Counted from the stretch's first letter, positions 15,931-25,381 are shown. The stretch: DNA of 64,000 bases from CBDCVN01 sp965223585 (GCA_965223585.1 CBDCWW010000009.1:186001-250000), one strand, 5' to 3'. Numbers and translations are program-made. Notes: generated by a model from the letters alone, not told the origin.

Positions 15931-16812
15931 TTATGGAGTTTCAAAAGAGAGTTTATACTTAGAATTACCTGCTGGGGCAGCACGATTATTATCAGTGGTG
16001 ACTCTTACTATAACTGCCTGTGTTGGAGAGATAGTTAGTATTTGCTTGGTAGTGCTACCTGCCTGTGCTTTTAAAGGGTTAGGTGTCAAAGAAAGAAAGT
16101 TACCATTCAAGTCAAAAATTTCTGCTTTAACATCAATAGTAGTATTACTAGTAAGTTGCAAGGCTATGCTAGAAATGTTGCCATTGCTTTGATAGCAATC
16201 TATGTCCTCTACTGCCTCCAAAGCTCCCTCGAACTCTTGATCAATGGGTACAGGAATAATAGCACTATTATCAAGTACTCCACAATCATTATTTTCTGGT
16301 TCCTCTTCATCTTGATAAGGTTCACTATAGCTATATAACTCATATTCAGCAGATGTTCCAGCTATTTTAAGTTCAACTTTTAAAAATACTGTGCCGACTC
16401 CTTTTTCAGTAATAATACAAGGGCCACGACAAATTTTATTAATACTAATTCCTTCGCTACTTAGGCTCGAGCTACCGAACCCAGAATTAATACGGCCAAA
16501 GAAGTCAGGTCCATCACTTTCACGCACTGGACCTCTCTGGCTATTGTAAAGAGTCAATTCGATGGCACGATCTGATATAATTTCAAAGTAAACTAAATCT
16601 CCACTTAAACCACTAGGCACATTTACCTGAATAAAATCTCTAGTATTACCTGAGTCAAGTGTTCCACTAGCACGAACTTTTTGATTATCACTATCAATAG
16701 TATTAACAGTCTCTCCGGGATTATCCAAAGAGTCAAGTATTTCATTTACTGTATCACAACCAGTTAGAACAATAAGTGCAATAAAAATAAGTCCAATGAA
16801 TACTTTTTTCAT
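15931..16812 (-). CDS. Putative lipoprotein of unknown function
   Basis: A 293-residue protein with a lipoprotein signal (LIFIALIVLTGC, Cys19) and so attached to the membrane outside the cytoplasm. The mature part looks like two beta-sandwich domains: one with SGTLDSGNTRDFIQVNVPSG and LVYFEIIS plus AIELTLYNS (a pattern like pre-peptidase C-terminal domains), and one after the Glu-rich linker EPYQDEEEPENND with DIDCYQSNGNISSIALQLTS and VDVKAEIFDLNGNFL. Each could be a ligand- or carbohydrate-binding module. GGAG precedes the start and a terminator follows the stop, so it is a single-gene unit. Confidence 0.65.
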   Translation of the reverse strand: MKKVFIGLIFIALIVLTGCDTVNEILDSLDNPGETVNTIDSDNQKVRASGTLDSGNTRDFIQVNVPSGLSGDLVYFEIISDRAIELTLYNSQRGPVRESDGPDFFGRINSGFGSSSLSSEGISINKICRGPCIITEKGVGTVFLKVELKIAGTSAEYELYSYSEPYQDEEEPENNDCGVLDNSAIIPVPIDQEFEGALEAVEDIDCYQSNGNISSIALQLTSNTTIDVKAEIFDLNGNFLSLTPNPLKAQAGSTTKQILTISPTQAVIVRVTTDNNRAAPAGNSKYKLSFETP

Positions 16813-16907
16813 AACAACTCCTAAACAGGGTTTATTTTTGAGCTTATGATGCTCAATGCATATTATATGATGAATAATAGTTCTAAAGCCTTAATCATTT
16901 ACGAGAA

Positions 16908-18539
16908 TCACTCGAGCGCCATCAAAAAGGGATAAAGATCTGGACTGCCCGCATAAACTTCAATTTCTAAATCTTCAAAATCCTCTTTAAGACTACTAAC
17001 CAAATAGTTTACTCTATCTGCTTCTAGAGCACTGCTATAAAAAAGTGTACCCACTTCTACCTCATTAGCAACATCTGCTAACATAGCTTTTAAACAAGCT
17101 TCGGGGTTTTCTTCTGAAACCTTAAGCTCACCATTAACTAAACCTATAAATTGTCCTTCTTTTACTTCTATATTATTTAAATTAACGCTACGGATGGCTG
17201 TGGTCACTTCTAAAGTGAGGGCACTTTCTGCTGCTTCGTTTAAGTCGTTGCAGAGTGCCTTGGCATCAGCATTACTATCAAATATAACTGCTGCGGCTAG
17301 ACCTTGACCAAGGGTACGTGTAGGCACAACATATATAGTTTTATCTGTTACAATTTCTCTTACTTTTTGTGCTGTTAGAATAATATTTTTGTTGTTGGGT
17401 AAAATAATAACATTATCAGCAGGTATGCTACGCACTGCATCGGCAATATCTTCTACGCTAGGATTATTGGTCTGCCCTCCGCCAACTACTCTTGCGCCAA
17501 GATTGCGGAATGCTTTGGTAATGCCATAGCCATTACTGACTGCTACAAGACCATTTTTAGGAGTAACTATATTTTTTACATCGACATTGTCTAAAATTTC
17601 TGAGTGCTGCTCACTCATGTCGTCAACTTTTGAAGCAACTATTTTACCCTGCTTGGCCACTAGTGCCAAAAGTTTTTCTGGCTCTTCTGTATGAATATGG
17701 CCTTTGACAAAACCTTCTGCCCCTACTATTAAAAGAGAGTCTCCATAGGGGGCAACCATTTCCTGAATTTCAGAGGCGGTTTTCTGAGTATGACTAATTA
17801 AAAACTCTGTACAAAAACCAAATTCTTCTTTTGCAAATTGTGTTTGTGCTCGTTGGGTAACTTTAGGTGGAGGTGGCAATTCTTTACCTTCAAAAAAGGC
17901 CACAATGCCTTCTAAAATCCTCAAGTAACCTAAGCCACCAGCATCAACTACACCTGCTTGCTTTAAAACAGGAAGCAGGTCTGGCGTCTCTGCTAAGGCT
18001 TGCTTGGCTTCTTGATAGGCTTTTTCTAGTACTCCTAAAGTGTCTGAAAAGCTATCTTTTTCCACCCCTTCAGCGCTACGGCGCACTACTGTAAGGATGG
18101 TACCTTCTACAGGTTTTGCAACTGACTTATAAGCACCTTCGGTGGCACTTCTAAGTGCTGCTACGCAAATAGGCACATCAACATTGGTTTTTCCCTTGAA
18201 TATTTCAGCAAAACCTTTTAGAACCTGACTTAAAATGACTCCCGAATTACCTCTTGCTCCCATAAGTGAACCTAGTGATAGAGCTTGGGCAAATTCATCC
18301 ATATTATTGATAGATTTTTCACTTAGATGACGTCGCACCGATTGCATTGTGAGGTGCATGTTTGTGCCAGTATCTCCATCAGGGACAGGGTAAACATTTA
18401 GAGCATTTACTTCATCTATGTAAATGCCTAACCAATCAGTAGCATAGATAAAAGCCTTTGTGAGATCACTAGGTGTTAGTTCTTTTGCTCGAGTATTGCT
18501 ATTATTCAAAGCGTCTTCCTTACAATTATATTGTAACAT
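16908..18539 (-). CDS. FakA-like DAK2-domain kinase (fatty acid kinase ATP-binding subunit)
   Basis: A 543-residue protein. The N-terminal DhaL-type domain has the metal/nucleotide motif NVYPVPDGDTGTNM and LGSLMGARGNSGVILSQ; a linker and a DegV-related C-terminal region follow (KGHIHTEEPEKLL, then VIILPNNKNIILTAQ). This is the domain order of FakA, which phosphorylates FakB-bound fatty acids at the membrane; no fakB is in the window. The long ORF extends to a GTG at 18626, but those 29 extra residues are not family-like. I prefer the ATG at 18539 although neither start has a good ribosome-binding site. Confidence 0.85.
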   Translation of the reverse strand: MLQYNCKEDALNNSNTRAKELTPSDLTKAFIYATDWLGIYIDEVNALNVYPVPDGDTGTNMHLTMQSVRRHLSEKSINNMDEFAQALSLGSLMGARGNSGVILSQVLKGFAEIFKGKTNVDVPICVAALRSATEGAYKSVAKPVEGTILTVVRRSAEGVEKDSFSDTLGVLEKAYQEAKQALAETPDLLPVLKQAGVVDAGGLGYLRILEGIVAFFEGKELPPPPKVTQRAQTQFAKEEFGFCTEFLISHTQKTASEIQEMVAPYGDSLLIVGAEGFVKGHIHTEEPEKLLALVAKQGKIVASKVDDMSEQHSEILDNVDVKNIVTPKNGLVAVSNGYGITKAFRNLGARVVGGGQTNNPSVEDIADAVRSIPADNVIILPNNKNIILTAQKVREIVTDKTIYVVPTRTLGQGLAAAVIFDSNADAKALCNDLNEAAESALTLEVTTAIRSVNLNNIEVKEGQFIGLVNGELKVSEENPEACLKAMLADVANEVEVGTLFYSSALEADRVNYLVSSLKEDFEDLEIEVYAGSPDLYPFLMALE

Positions 18540-18827
18540 TGTATTGCCAGCTTGGGCAAAATTTACCTTCGATTCTCTGTGACTAGGAATTAAAACATAG
18601 TGAAGGGTGCTCAAAACAACTTTCACACTGTTGCTTATAAGCCTGCTCTAACAAATTGCTCACATTTTGGTTACTAAGTAATTAACGTAAAGCTACGGCT
18701 TAGAATTTACTCTCATCTTATATCTGAAGAGGCAAATGCCTTTTTGGTTATAGATTTAATTAGTTAAGAAGTTTATTGTACATAAACTTTAGGTGGGAAC
18801 AATAAAGTTAAGGAGTACATTAAAATA

Positions 18828-20048
18828 ATGAAACAAGTAGCTGCTGTAGATCAAAACGAACAAGCCTTATTTATTCCCCAAGAAACTGATAAATCAAACT
18901 CACAACAAGATAAAAACGCCCAACATGCAAAAATTCGCATACAAATGAATAAAATGCTTACCCAGATGGTAAAGCTTGGTGCTTCTGATATTCATTTGCA
19001 AGCAGGTGGCCCACCTTTTGTAAGAGTTAATGGCACTATTCAGCCCTTAGCTAACACAACAGATTTGACTCCTGAGCAAACTGAGCACATTGCCTTAGCA
19101 ATGATGGTTCCAACACAGCAAGAGCTGTTTATGCATGGACATGAAATTGATTTTGCTATAACCATACCTAAAGTAGCTCGTTTTCGCTGTAACGCTTTTA
19201 GACAACGCGGTGCGGTAGGCATGGCTATGCGCATAATACATGACCAAATCCCAACTTTTAAAACTCTTGGTTTACCTAGTGATGTGGTTATAAATTTTGC
19301 TGGTCAGCCACGCGGCTTAGTTTTAGTTACAGGGGCAACAGGCTCAGGTAAATCTACCACTCTAGCAGCAATTATTGATTATATCAATCAGAACTTTCCC
19401 CGTCATATAATCACTATTGAGGACCCCATTGAGATTTTACATAAAAACAAGCGCTCTTTAGTAGTACAGCGCGAAATAGGTCAGGACACTGCTACTTTTG
19501 CTAATGGAGTGAAGTATGCTATGCGTCAAGACCCTGATGTTTTAATGATAGGGGAGATGCGTGATAAAGAAACTGTTGAAGCTGCTATCACTGCTGCCCA
19601 AACAGGACATTTGGTATTTAGTACTCTGCATACCTTAGATGCAATGCGCACTATTAATCGCATAGTTGATCTTTTCCCTCCACATGAGCGTACACACATA
19701 CGTACTATTTTTGCTGAATCGCTTTTAGGCATATTGAGTCAGCGTTTGTTGCCTCGAGCTGATAAAGCAGGACGTGTACTTACTCTAGAGGTTCTGGTAA
19801 ATACCCCCCTCATACGCGATTATGTAAAAGATTCTGCCAAAACTCCTTTGGTCAAAGAGGCTCTTTTAGAAGATAACATACGTGGTATGCACACCTTTGA
19901 TCAGCACTTAGTTGAACTTCACGTGGCTGAGAAGATTAGCTATAAAGATGCGCTCTCGGCTGCTACTAGCCAACAAGAATTTAGGCTTATGCTTAGCAAG
20001 CGTACAGGCAAAAGTTTTAACTACTGGGAATCTGAAGGAGCGAACTAA
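18828..20048 (+). CDS. PilT-type pilus retraction ATPase (second copy)
   Basis: A 406-residue secretion-type ATPase. After a 40-residue Gln-rich leader come the N-terminal PAS-like domain (GASDIHLQAGGPPFVRVNG), Walker A GATGSGKST (169-176), the Asp box ITIEDPIE, Walker B DPDVLMIGEMRD and the His box TGHLVFSTLHT. All catalytic elements are present. The leader is longer than in classical PilT. AAGGAG precedes the ATG by 11 bases. It is convergent with the thiamine-binding protein gene only 12 bp away and shares no operon with pilus structural genes. Confidence 0.93.
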   Translation: MKQVAAVDQNEQALFIPQETDKSNSQQDKNAQHAKIRIQMNKMLTQMVKLGASDIHLQAGGPPFVRVNGTIQPLANTTDLTPEQTEHIALAMMVPTQQELFMHGHEIDFAITIPKVARFRCNAFRQRGAVGMAMRIIHDQIPTFKTLGLPSDVVINFAGQPRGLVLVTGATGSGKSTTLAAIIDYINQNFPRHIITIEDPIEILHKNKRSLVVQREIGQDTATFANGVKYAMRQDPDVLMIGEMRDKETVEAAITAAQTGHLVFSTLHTLDAMRTINRIVDLFPPHERTHIRTIFAESLLGILSQRLLPRADKAGRVLTLEVLVNTPLIRDYVKDSAKTPLVKEALLEDNIRGMHTFDQHLVELHVAEKISYKDALSAATSQQEFRLMLSKRTGKSFNYWESEGAN

Positions 20049-20060
20049 GGAAGCAAAGAA

Positions 20061-21092
20061 CTAGGGATTGTGTCCTTGTAAAACTACTTTTGTCCAATCC
20101 TCGAGCCAATCAGCAAGATTTTCTTCTATAGTGTCTGCTGGTAAATGGGCTATTTCATCCTCTTGGGGGACTTGACTGTAAGCAAATACCTCAGGTAACT
20201 TAGCCTTTTGATTAATGGGGTAAACAAACATATTAAGAGGGATATCTTCTTGAAAATTAATGCTTAGCATATAATCTATAAAAGCTTTTGCAGCTTCGGG
20301 TTGCTTTGTGTTTTTCAATATACCCACTGCCTCAATCTGACGGTAAACACAAGATTCACAAAAAAGATTAGCAGTTGGGGCATCTTCAAGTTTTTTTTCT
20401 GCAAAAACAACTTCAGCAGCTGGTGAGCTAGCATAGCTTAGTACAATAGGCCTATCGCCATCATAACGTGTGAAGGCAGTGTAATAAGCTTCTGTCCAGC
20501 CCTCAGTAATTAAAAGATCATTATCTCTTAAATCTGCCCAATAATTTAGCCAGTCTTCATCAAATTTAGCAATAGTAGCTAGCATGAAAGCAAGGCCGGG
20601 ACTACTGCTAACAGGGTTTTCAACCACTGTTAATCCTCTATATGTTTCTTCAGTAAGCTGTGAAATGTCTGTAGGAAACACCAAGCTATTTTCCTGAAAC
20701 CACTTTTTATCAAGGTTAAAATTAACAAAGCCTACATCTATAGGTGTTGCAAAACCTTTGAAATCTGAGGTATATGATGGGAGTATGTTCCCTAGCAACT
20801 CACTTTCATAAGGTTCAAAAATGTCTTCTTTAATTGCTTTAGCAATAAGACTATTGTCAACACCATAAAGTAAATCTGCAAGCGGACGCTTTTTAGTTAG
20901 AATTGCTCTGTTAACAGTTTCTCCAGCATCACCACCTTCTAAGAAGCGTATCTCTATGCCAGTTTGCTCAGTAAAATTAGCTATGACCTCTTTAGAAATA
21001 TTAAAAGAGTTATGAGTTAAAACTGTAATAGTTTGGGTAAAAGCTAGAGAAGTAAGAAAAAGAAGCAAAAAAAGATAAAAAACTTTAAACAT
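20061..21092 (-). CDS. Thiamine ABC transporter substrate-binding protein
   Basis: A 343-residue periplasmic-type solute-binding protein of the ThiB/TbpA group: signal peptide (LFLLLFLTSLAFTQ), then ITVLTHNSFNIS, LEGGDAGETVNRAILTKKRPLADLLYGVDN and the domain SSSPGLAFMLAT typical of the family. A longer frame opening at 21197 would start inside the riboswitch; I place the start at ATG 21092, which has AGAAAGG directly upstream. No permease or ATPase gene lies beside it, which is unusual. The ligand assignment rests on both the sequence and the TPP riboswitch. Confidence 0.9.
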   Translation of the reverse strand: MFKVFYLFLLLFLTSLAFTQTITVLTHNSFNISKEVIANFTEQTGIEIRFLEGGDAGETVNRAILTKKRPLADLLYGVDNSLIAKAIKEDIFEPYESELLGNILPSYTSDFKGFATPIDVGFVNFNLDKKWFQENSLVFPTDISQLTEETYRGLTVVENPVSSSPGLAFMLATIAKFDEDWLNYWADLRDNDLLITEGWTEAYYTAFTRYDGDRPIVLSYASSPAAEVVFAEKKLEDAPTANLFCESCVYRQIEAVGILKNTKQPEAAKAFIDYMLSINFQEDIPLNMFVYPINQKAKLPEVFAYSQVPQEDEIAHLPADTIEENLADWLEDWTKVVLQGHNP

Positions 21093-21097
21093 TAAAT

Positions 21098-21153
21098 ACC
21101 TTTCTGTCATTTTCAATGGGGTTATAGAGCCTGAAAGGTTTAAACAGAAAGGT
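21098..21153 (-). promoter_or_regulatory. Candidate expression platform: Shine-Dalgarno-sequestering helix
   Basis: On the minus strand ACCTTTCTGT (21153-21144) is perfectly complementary to ACAGAAAGGT (21107-21098), and the latter contains the ribosome-binding site 5 bases before the ATG. A second copy, ACCTTTCAG (21139-21131), lies between them. The riboswitch can thus hide or release the start site; the switching direction is inferred. Confidence 0.6.
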
Positions 21154-21173
21154 GTGCAAATAATAATTTCTAT

Positions 21174-21255
21174 GCCACACTCCCTACGCTGGTACAAACC
21201 AGTTCAGGTTCCAAGGGTATTTTCTCAGCGTGTAATTACACGCACCCCTGATGAC
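21174..21255 (-). promoter_or_regulatory. TPP riboswitch (THI-box)
   Basis: Read on the minus strand, the conserved thi-box elements follow in order: CAGGGGTGCG, the pyrimidine-binding CTGAGA, ACCCTTGGAACCTGAACTGG (with the ACCTGA consensus), and ACCAGCGTAGGGA. It lies about 80 bases ahead of the thiamine-binding protein gene and predicts repression when thiamine pyrophosphate is plentiful. Confidence 0.93.
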
Positions 21256-21402
21256 AGGTTTATCTTAACATTTAAAAACTGATAATTTATAGAAAGTTGC
21301 TAAGTTGATCTATCCTTACTTGTACACAATGTTGTATAGCGCTCCAGAAAAGTTTTTCCCTATTTATCTGTACACCTATAGCCTTTTTGCAAAATCTTGA
21401 AT

Positions 21403-22959
21403 TTATTTATTAGGATTACGACTTGGTGTAACATATACTGTTTTTTGCTGCGAAAAGTGAACAGCGCCTAAGGGCATTCCTTTAACTTTCCAAACATTTT
21501 TCTTAAAGGTGTAATCTACAGCAACATTGTCAGATTCACTTGCTTTTGAGTATGCTGCTGCTAGCTGTGCAGCAAAAAGAATAGTTTCAAAAGGCACTTC
21601 TTTTTTTTGAGCCTGAATAATAACATGTGAGCCAGTATAGCCTTGGACATGTAACCAAACATCTTGGCTTTTAGCTACTCTAAAAGTTATGTAATCATTC
21701 CCTTTAGAGTTGCGCCCCACTAAAACATCATACCCTTGGGGGCTTTTATGACGCATAAAGGGCTCAGCACGGAATTGTTCTTTGGGTTTATTTATATAAA
21801 CTTTACTAAGCTCTTCAATTTCTTTAAGGCTAAGCTCATCTAGTGAGGCAATGATTTGCTCAATTTTAGCAAGCTCTTTAAAGAGCTTATCTTCTCGAGC
21901 TTCAGCCTGAACTTTACGGCTTTCTAATTTTTTAGCACGCTTATATATTGCCTCTGCATTTTCTACTGCACTAAGTTTGGGATTAAGTGTAAGTGTAATA
22001 GGTTGTCCTGTAAAGTCCATAATCTGAACAGAATCAACATTAGGAGATACCTGTTTTTGATGTGCTAATAATAAATTTGCTTGATTGCGCAACCCATCAG
22101 CTTCTTTAGCTGCTTGGCGACTGTGCTCTACATCCTCGAGGCGTTTTTCTGTAAGAGTAAGTTCTTTTTTAAGAGCCTCTTTTAACTTCTGTAACTTTAC
22201 AGCTCGAGCTTCTTGCTTTTGCAAAGTTTTAATGTCAGGTAAGCCTAAAGCTTGTTTTATAAGTTTGCTAGGGTGTTTGCTAAGTTCTCTTAGAACAGGG
22301 ATCAACCTAGTTATATCTTCTTCTGTCAATTTATGGTTAGTACTTATGCCAAGTTTGATGGCTAAAGTACGTGTCAGGTCAGGGCCAATGCCATCAACAA
22401 GTTTGCGCAAGATCTTAAGTTGCTGACCAAGAAGTGCTTCTTGGAGAATGTTGTCATTTGCAGTTCTAGGGTCAAGTTTTTCATAGGGAGGAGGAGGAGA
22501 ATAAATCAAACCTGAATGTATTTGTCTATGCCTATTTATTTCAGAACTTACGGTTCTTGCTGCGCCAAGAATTACTTCATTTGGATCCGTTAAAATCAAG
22601 TTACAATTTCGTCCAGTGAGTTCAGCTATAAGTACTGCAGGTTCCGTTTTAACAAAATCTTTCTGGGCAGCAAAGTAGAGTTTAATGACTCTATCAAGCT
22701 TTACTTGCTCTACAGCTTCTAAATCACCCGACGCTTTTGAGACTAGCAAGTCCTGAAAACCACTGTGAGTTTTTTCTACACTAGGAAAATTCTGCTGATA
22801 GGCAATTCTAGCATTAGGTGGGCGATTGTAAAGCCAAATTGCTCCTTCTGATAAAGGTAAAACAAAAGTGTAATTATCAGGAAAACGCCACCCTAGCCTC
22901 TTTGAGGGTAAAAGTGGTGTCAACTTAGCTAGCTCTTCGGCAATGAGTAAACCTTCCAC
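21403..22959 (-). CDS. rqcH: NFACT family protein, RqcH-like ribosome quality control factor
   Basis: A 518-residue protein with the NFACT-N domain (1-170, GRNCNLILTDPNEVILGAAR), a helix-hairpin and long coiled-coil middle part (about 250-400), and the NFACT-R domain (from FMRHKSPQGYDVLVGRNSKGND, with DVWLHVQGYTGSHVII). This is the order of RqcH, which adds alanine tails to stalled nascent chains on the 50S subunit. The start is GTG without an obvious ribosome-binding site; a TAGAAT box ends 9 bases upstream, so the mRNA may be leaderless. It is older-named as fibronectin-binding protein, which is unlikely to be its real role. Confidence 0.85.
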   Translation of the reverse strand: MEGLLIAEELAKLTPLLPSKRLGWRFPDNYTFVLPLSEGAIWLYNRPPNARIAYQQNFPSVEKTHSGFQDLLVSKASGDLEAVEQVKLDRVIKLYFAAQKDFVKTEPAVLIAELTGRNCNLILTDPNEVILGAARTVSSEINRHRQIHSGLIYSPPPPYEKLDPRTANDNILQEALLGQQLKILRKLVDGIGPDLTRTLAIKLGISTNHKLTEEDITRLIPVLRELSKHPSKLIKQALGLPDIKTLQKQEARAVKLQKLKEALKKELTLTEKRLEDVEHSRQAAKEADGLRNQANLLLAHQKQVSPNVDSVQIMDFTGQPITLTLNPKLSAVENAEAIYKRAKKLESRKVQAEAREDKLFKELAKIEQIIASLDELSLKEIEELSKVYINKPKEQFRAEPFMRHKSPQGYDVLVGRNSKGNDYITFRVAKSQDVWLHVQGYTGSHVIIQAQKKEVPFETILFAAQLAAAYSKASESDNVAVDYTFKKNVWKVKGMPLGAVHFSQQKTVYVTPSRNPNK

Positions 22960-23036
22960 AATTTTCTGATTCTAACTTTTTGGATAAAAAGAAGCTAGAT
23001 AACGCTAGTTGTTTGAGGATGTGCCGTAATATTTTT

Positions 23037-23213
23037 ATGTATGCTTGGCGTGCTTTTGAACTAATAAGTGTCGAGGATTATTTAGAGGGCGAAAAGAAAG
23101 CTAGCTGTAAACACGAATTTATTCATGGAAAAGTCTATGCTATGGCTGGGGCAAGCGAGGCTCATAATCGGATTGCTGGTAATGTATTTGCCCAGATTCT
23201 ATTTCTAGCTTGA
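23037..23213 (+). pseudogene. Uma2-family nuclease, N-terminal remnant
   Basis: The 58 codons encode FELISVEDYLEGEKKASCKH, then HGKVYAMAGASEAHNRIAGN, the N-terminal part of Uma2 (DUF820) proteins. The frame stops after about a third of the usual 190 residues and the PD-(D/E)xK core is missing. The following 300 bases do not resume the family. Confidence 0.7.
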
Positions 23214-23270
23214 TACAGAAAGCAAATTTTTTGTATTATTTATAAAACATTATCTGAGAGTGAGTGATTT

Positions 23271-23552
23271 ATGCAGCGCACAAGAAAAGAACTTGAACAG
23301 ATGACCCCTGAGGAGTTGGTTGAGCGAGTGCTCGAGATGCAAGACATTCTACGTGAAAGTCTGTTAGTGCGCAACTCCATGCAGAAACTGATCAATGAGC
23401 TACTTACTTTAAAAAGTGAAGAAGTTGCTTATTATGCAAGCTTAACCCCTGAAGATCAGGAGCAGATTGCTCTAAAAGAAGCTTGGGCCGAAGCACGTCA
23501 CGCTGTGGCAAACCCCTCGGGCTTTATAAATACATTACGAAGCGTCAATTGA
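23271..23552 (+). CDS. Small hypothetical protein, helical
   Basis: A 93-residue protein that I do not recognise. The first 60 residues are predicted-looking amphipathic helix with many Glu and Leu (QMTPEELVERVLEMQDILRE, then MQKLINELLTLKSEEVAYY), suggesting a coiled coil. The tail is AEARHAVANPSGFINTLRSVN. It begins at an ATG with GAGAGTGAG upstream and holds one CTCGAG palindrome, so it looks native. It follows a Uma2 remnant and may be the uncoupled partner of that gene. Confidence 0.5.
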   Translation: MQRTRKELEQMTPEELVERVLEMQDILRESLLVRNSMQKLINELLTLKSEEVAYYASLTPEDQEQIALKEAWAEARHAVANPSGFINTLRSVN

Positions 23553-23675
23553 TGTAAATTATAGCATTCAGTGACTGAAAAACTACCCCTCAGGTTTAGA
23601 CCAAATAATTTTACTGCCACTGAATTGAAAAAGCTATTTGGAGAATTGCAGTTTATTTTTGATGAAGCTACTAAG

Positions 23676-24044
23676 TTAATCTGAGTTTACTTCTGTTAGT
23701 AAAGGGGTAACTGCTTTAGTATCTTCTTCGCCTGTACGAATGCGGTAGACTTTTTCTACAGGAATAACAAAGATTTTACCGTCTCCTACTTCTCCTGTTC
23801 TAGCTCCTGCCATTATTGCTTCTACGGTTCTATCAACAAATTCATCGGAAACGCCAATGTCAAGCTTTACTTTTTCACTTAACTCCATTTTTACGGTCAT
23901 TCCTCTATAAGTTTCAACCTTCTCAGCTTCTCCACCATGTCCCTGTACTTTGGAAACAGTGATGCCATGAATTTCATTATTGAAGAGGCTTTCTAATACG
24001 TCACTAAGTTTTTCTTTGCGTATAATGGCGTTAATTAGTTTCAT
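23676..24044 (-). CDS. glnK: PII nitrogen regulatory protein
   Basis: A 122-residue PII signal protein; the trimer binds ATP/ADP and 2-oxoglutarate and plugs AmtB. The C-terminal signature ARTGEVGDGKIFVIPVEKVYRIRTGE is intact. In the T-loop (about 37-55) Tyr46 is present, but position 51, the uridylylation site in enterobacteria, is Val, and position 49, the serine phosphorylated in cyanobacteria, is Met. Covalent control in these known forms is therefore unlikely. Its start overlaps the amtB stop by 4 bases (ATGA), so the pair is translationally coupled. Confidence 0.93.
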   Translation of the reverse strand: MKLINAIIRKEKLSDVLESLFNNEIHGITVSKVQGHGGEAEKVETYRGMTVKMELSEKVKLDIGVSDEFVDRTVEAIMAGARTGEVGDGKIFVIPVEKVYRIRTGEEDTKAVTPLLTEVNSD

Positions 24045-25381
24045 GATTCACTCCCTGAGGGTTTGGCTATAAAAGCTCGAGCAGTTTTACTAGTAGTAGC
24101 TGCAATTAGTATAGCTCCTTCACCGTCTGTGTAGGCTTCTTCACCGTGCATAGCTATGTCTAGACCTTGAGCCTCGAGTGTTTCGTAAGCACGCAAGGGG
24201 GAAAATATCCTTACTACTCCTGCTATAATCAGTGTCCCCAAAGCACTATAAGCTATAGCAATGCCAACTGCTGTTGCTTGGGTTATAAATTGGCTCAAGC
24301 TTGCGTCAACGTCACCACCCCAATTACTACTAATAAACACTCCTGTCAAAAGTGCTCCGGTAATACCTCCTAAACCATGCGCTCCGAAAACATCTAATGA
24401 GTCATCTAGTCCAATACGAGTGCGCCAAGTAATAAAGAAATAAGAAGGGAAAGTAGCAATTATGCCAATTAATATAGCCGAAATAGGCGAAACAAGTCCG
24501 GCTGCAGGTGTAATAGCAACAAGTCCTACTACAACTGCTGTAGCCAAACCTACAGCAGTAGCTTTACCTATACGTAAGTAGTCTAAGATTGACCACATTA
24601 CAATTGCTGCTGCGGGAGCCAAAAGAGTATTAGTCATAGCTAGTGCAGCAATCCCGTTGGCAGCATAAGCGCTACCACCATTAAAGCCAAACCAACCAAA
24701 CCACAATATTCCTGCTCCTAGGAGTGTAAAAGGTACTTGGTGTGGGAGCATAGCTTTAGAACCAAAGTCCTTACGTCTACCCAAAAGCAGTGCCAAGACT
24801 AATGCTGCGATTGCTGCATTAATGTGGACTACAGTGCCACCTGCAAAGTCAAAAGCTTTGTTGCCGAGTATGTTTTCGAAAAGACCACCACCCCAAACCC
24901 ATTTAGCCATAGGGGCGTAAATAACTACACTCCAGATTGTAATAAAAAGCATATAGGCACTAAAGCGCATCCTTTCTACAATGGCACCTGAAATAAGTGC
25001 AGCGGTAATGATGGCAAAGGTGCCTTGAAAAGCAAAATCTAGTATTAGGGGAATACCTTCACCATCAGTACCTATGTTTTTCATCATGAAGTATTGAAGT
25101 CCACCGAAAAACCTATTACCTTCAGCATAGGCAAGGCTATAACCAATGATTGTCCAAGTTATAGCTACAATGCCAAGGGCGATAAAGCTCATCATCATGG
25201 TATTTAGTACGTTCTTGCGACGGACCAAACCACCATAAAAGAAGGCAAGACCAACAACCATAAAGAAAACAAAACTTGTTGACACCAAAAGCCAAGCTGT
25301 ATCAGCAGCGTTTATACTTGTTTCTTCTTGGGCAAGAGCTAAACTGGAAAAAAGCAGTAAAAATAGGGTTTTACATAACAT
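24041..25381 (-). CDS. amtB: Ammonium transporter
   Basis: A 446-residue Amt protein. A signal peptide (LFLLLFSSLALAQ) is followed by 11 transmembrane helices. The family signatures DFAGGTVVHINAAIAALV (first pore His) and DVFGAHGLGGITGALLTGVF (second pore His) are present, as is FFYGGLVRRKNVLNTMM near the first loop. It exports no substrate but conducts ammonium inward under GlnK control. I start at ATG 25381 because GGAG lies 8 bases upstream; longer starts (25432) would place extra residues before the signal peptide. Confidence 0.94.
   Translation of the reverse strand: MLCKTLFLLLFSSLALAQEETSINAADTAWLLVSTSFVFFMVVGLAFFYGGLVRRKNVLNTMMMSFIALGIVAITWTIIGYSLAYAEGNRFFGGLQYFMMKNIGTDGEGIPLILDFAFQGTFAIITAALISGAIVERMRFSAYMLFITIWSVVIYAPMAKWVWGGGLFENILGNKAFDFAGGTVVHINAAIAALVLALLLGRRKDFGSKAMLPHQVPFTLLGAGILWFGWFGFNGGSAYAANGIAALAMTNTLLAPAAAIVMWSILDYLRIGKATAVGLATAVVVGLVAITPAAGLVSPISAILIGIIATFPSYFFITWRTRIGLDDSLDVFGAHGLGGITGALLTGVFISSNWGGDVDASLSQFITQATAVGIAIAYSALGTLIIAGVVRIFSPLRAYETLEAQGLDIAMHGEEAYTDGEGAILIAATTSKTARAFIAKPSGSES

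Noticed and set aside
15842..16192. A 116-residue plus-strand frame
   Set aside because: It runs through the terminator and antisense to the lipoprotein gene; it is a shadow frame.
16840..16858. TTGAGC/GCTCAA stem as a terminator of the FakA-like gene
   Set aside because: On the minus strand it is followed by A-rich, not T-rich, sequence; not convincing.
23571..23684. A 37-codon frame (GTG start) before glnK
   Set aside because: Too short, no ribosome-binding site, overlaps the glnK stop on the other strand; the peptide resembles nothing that I know.
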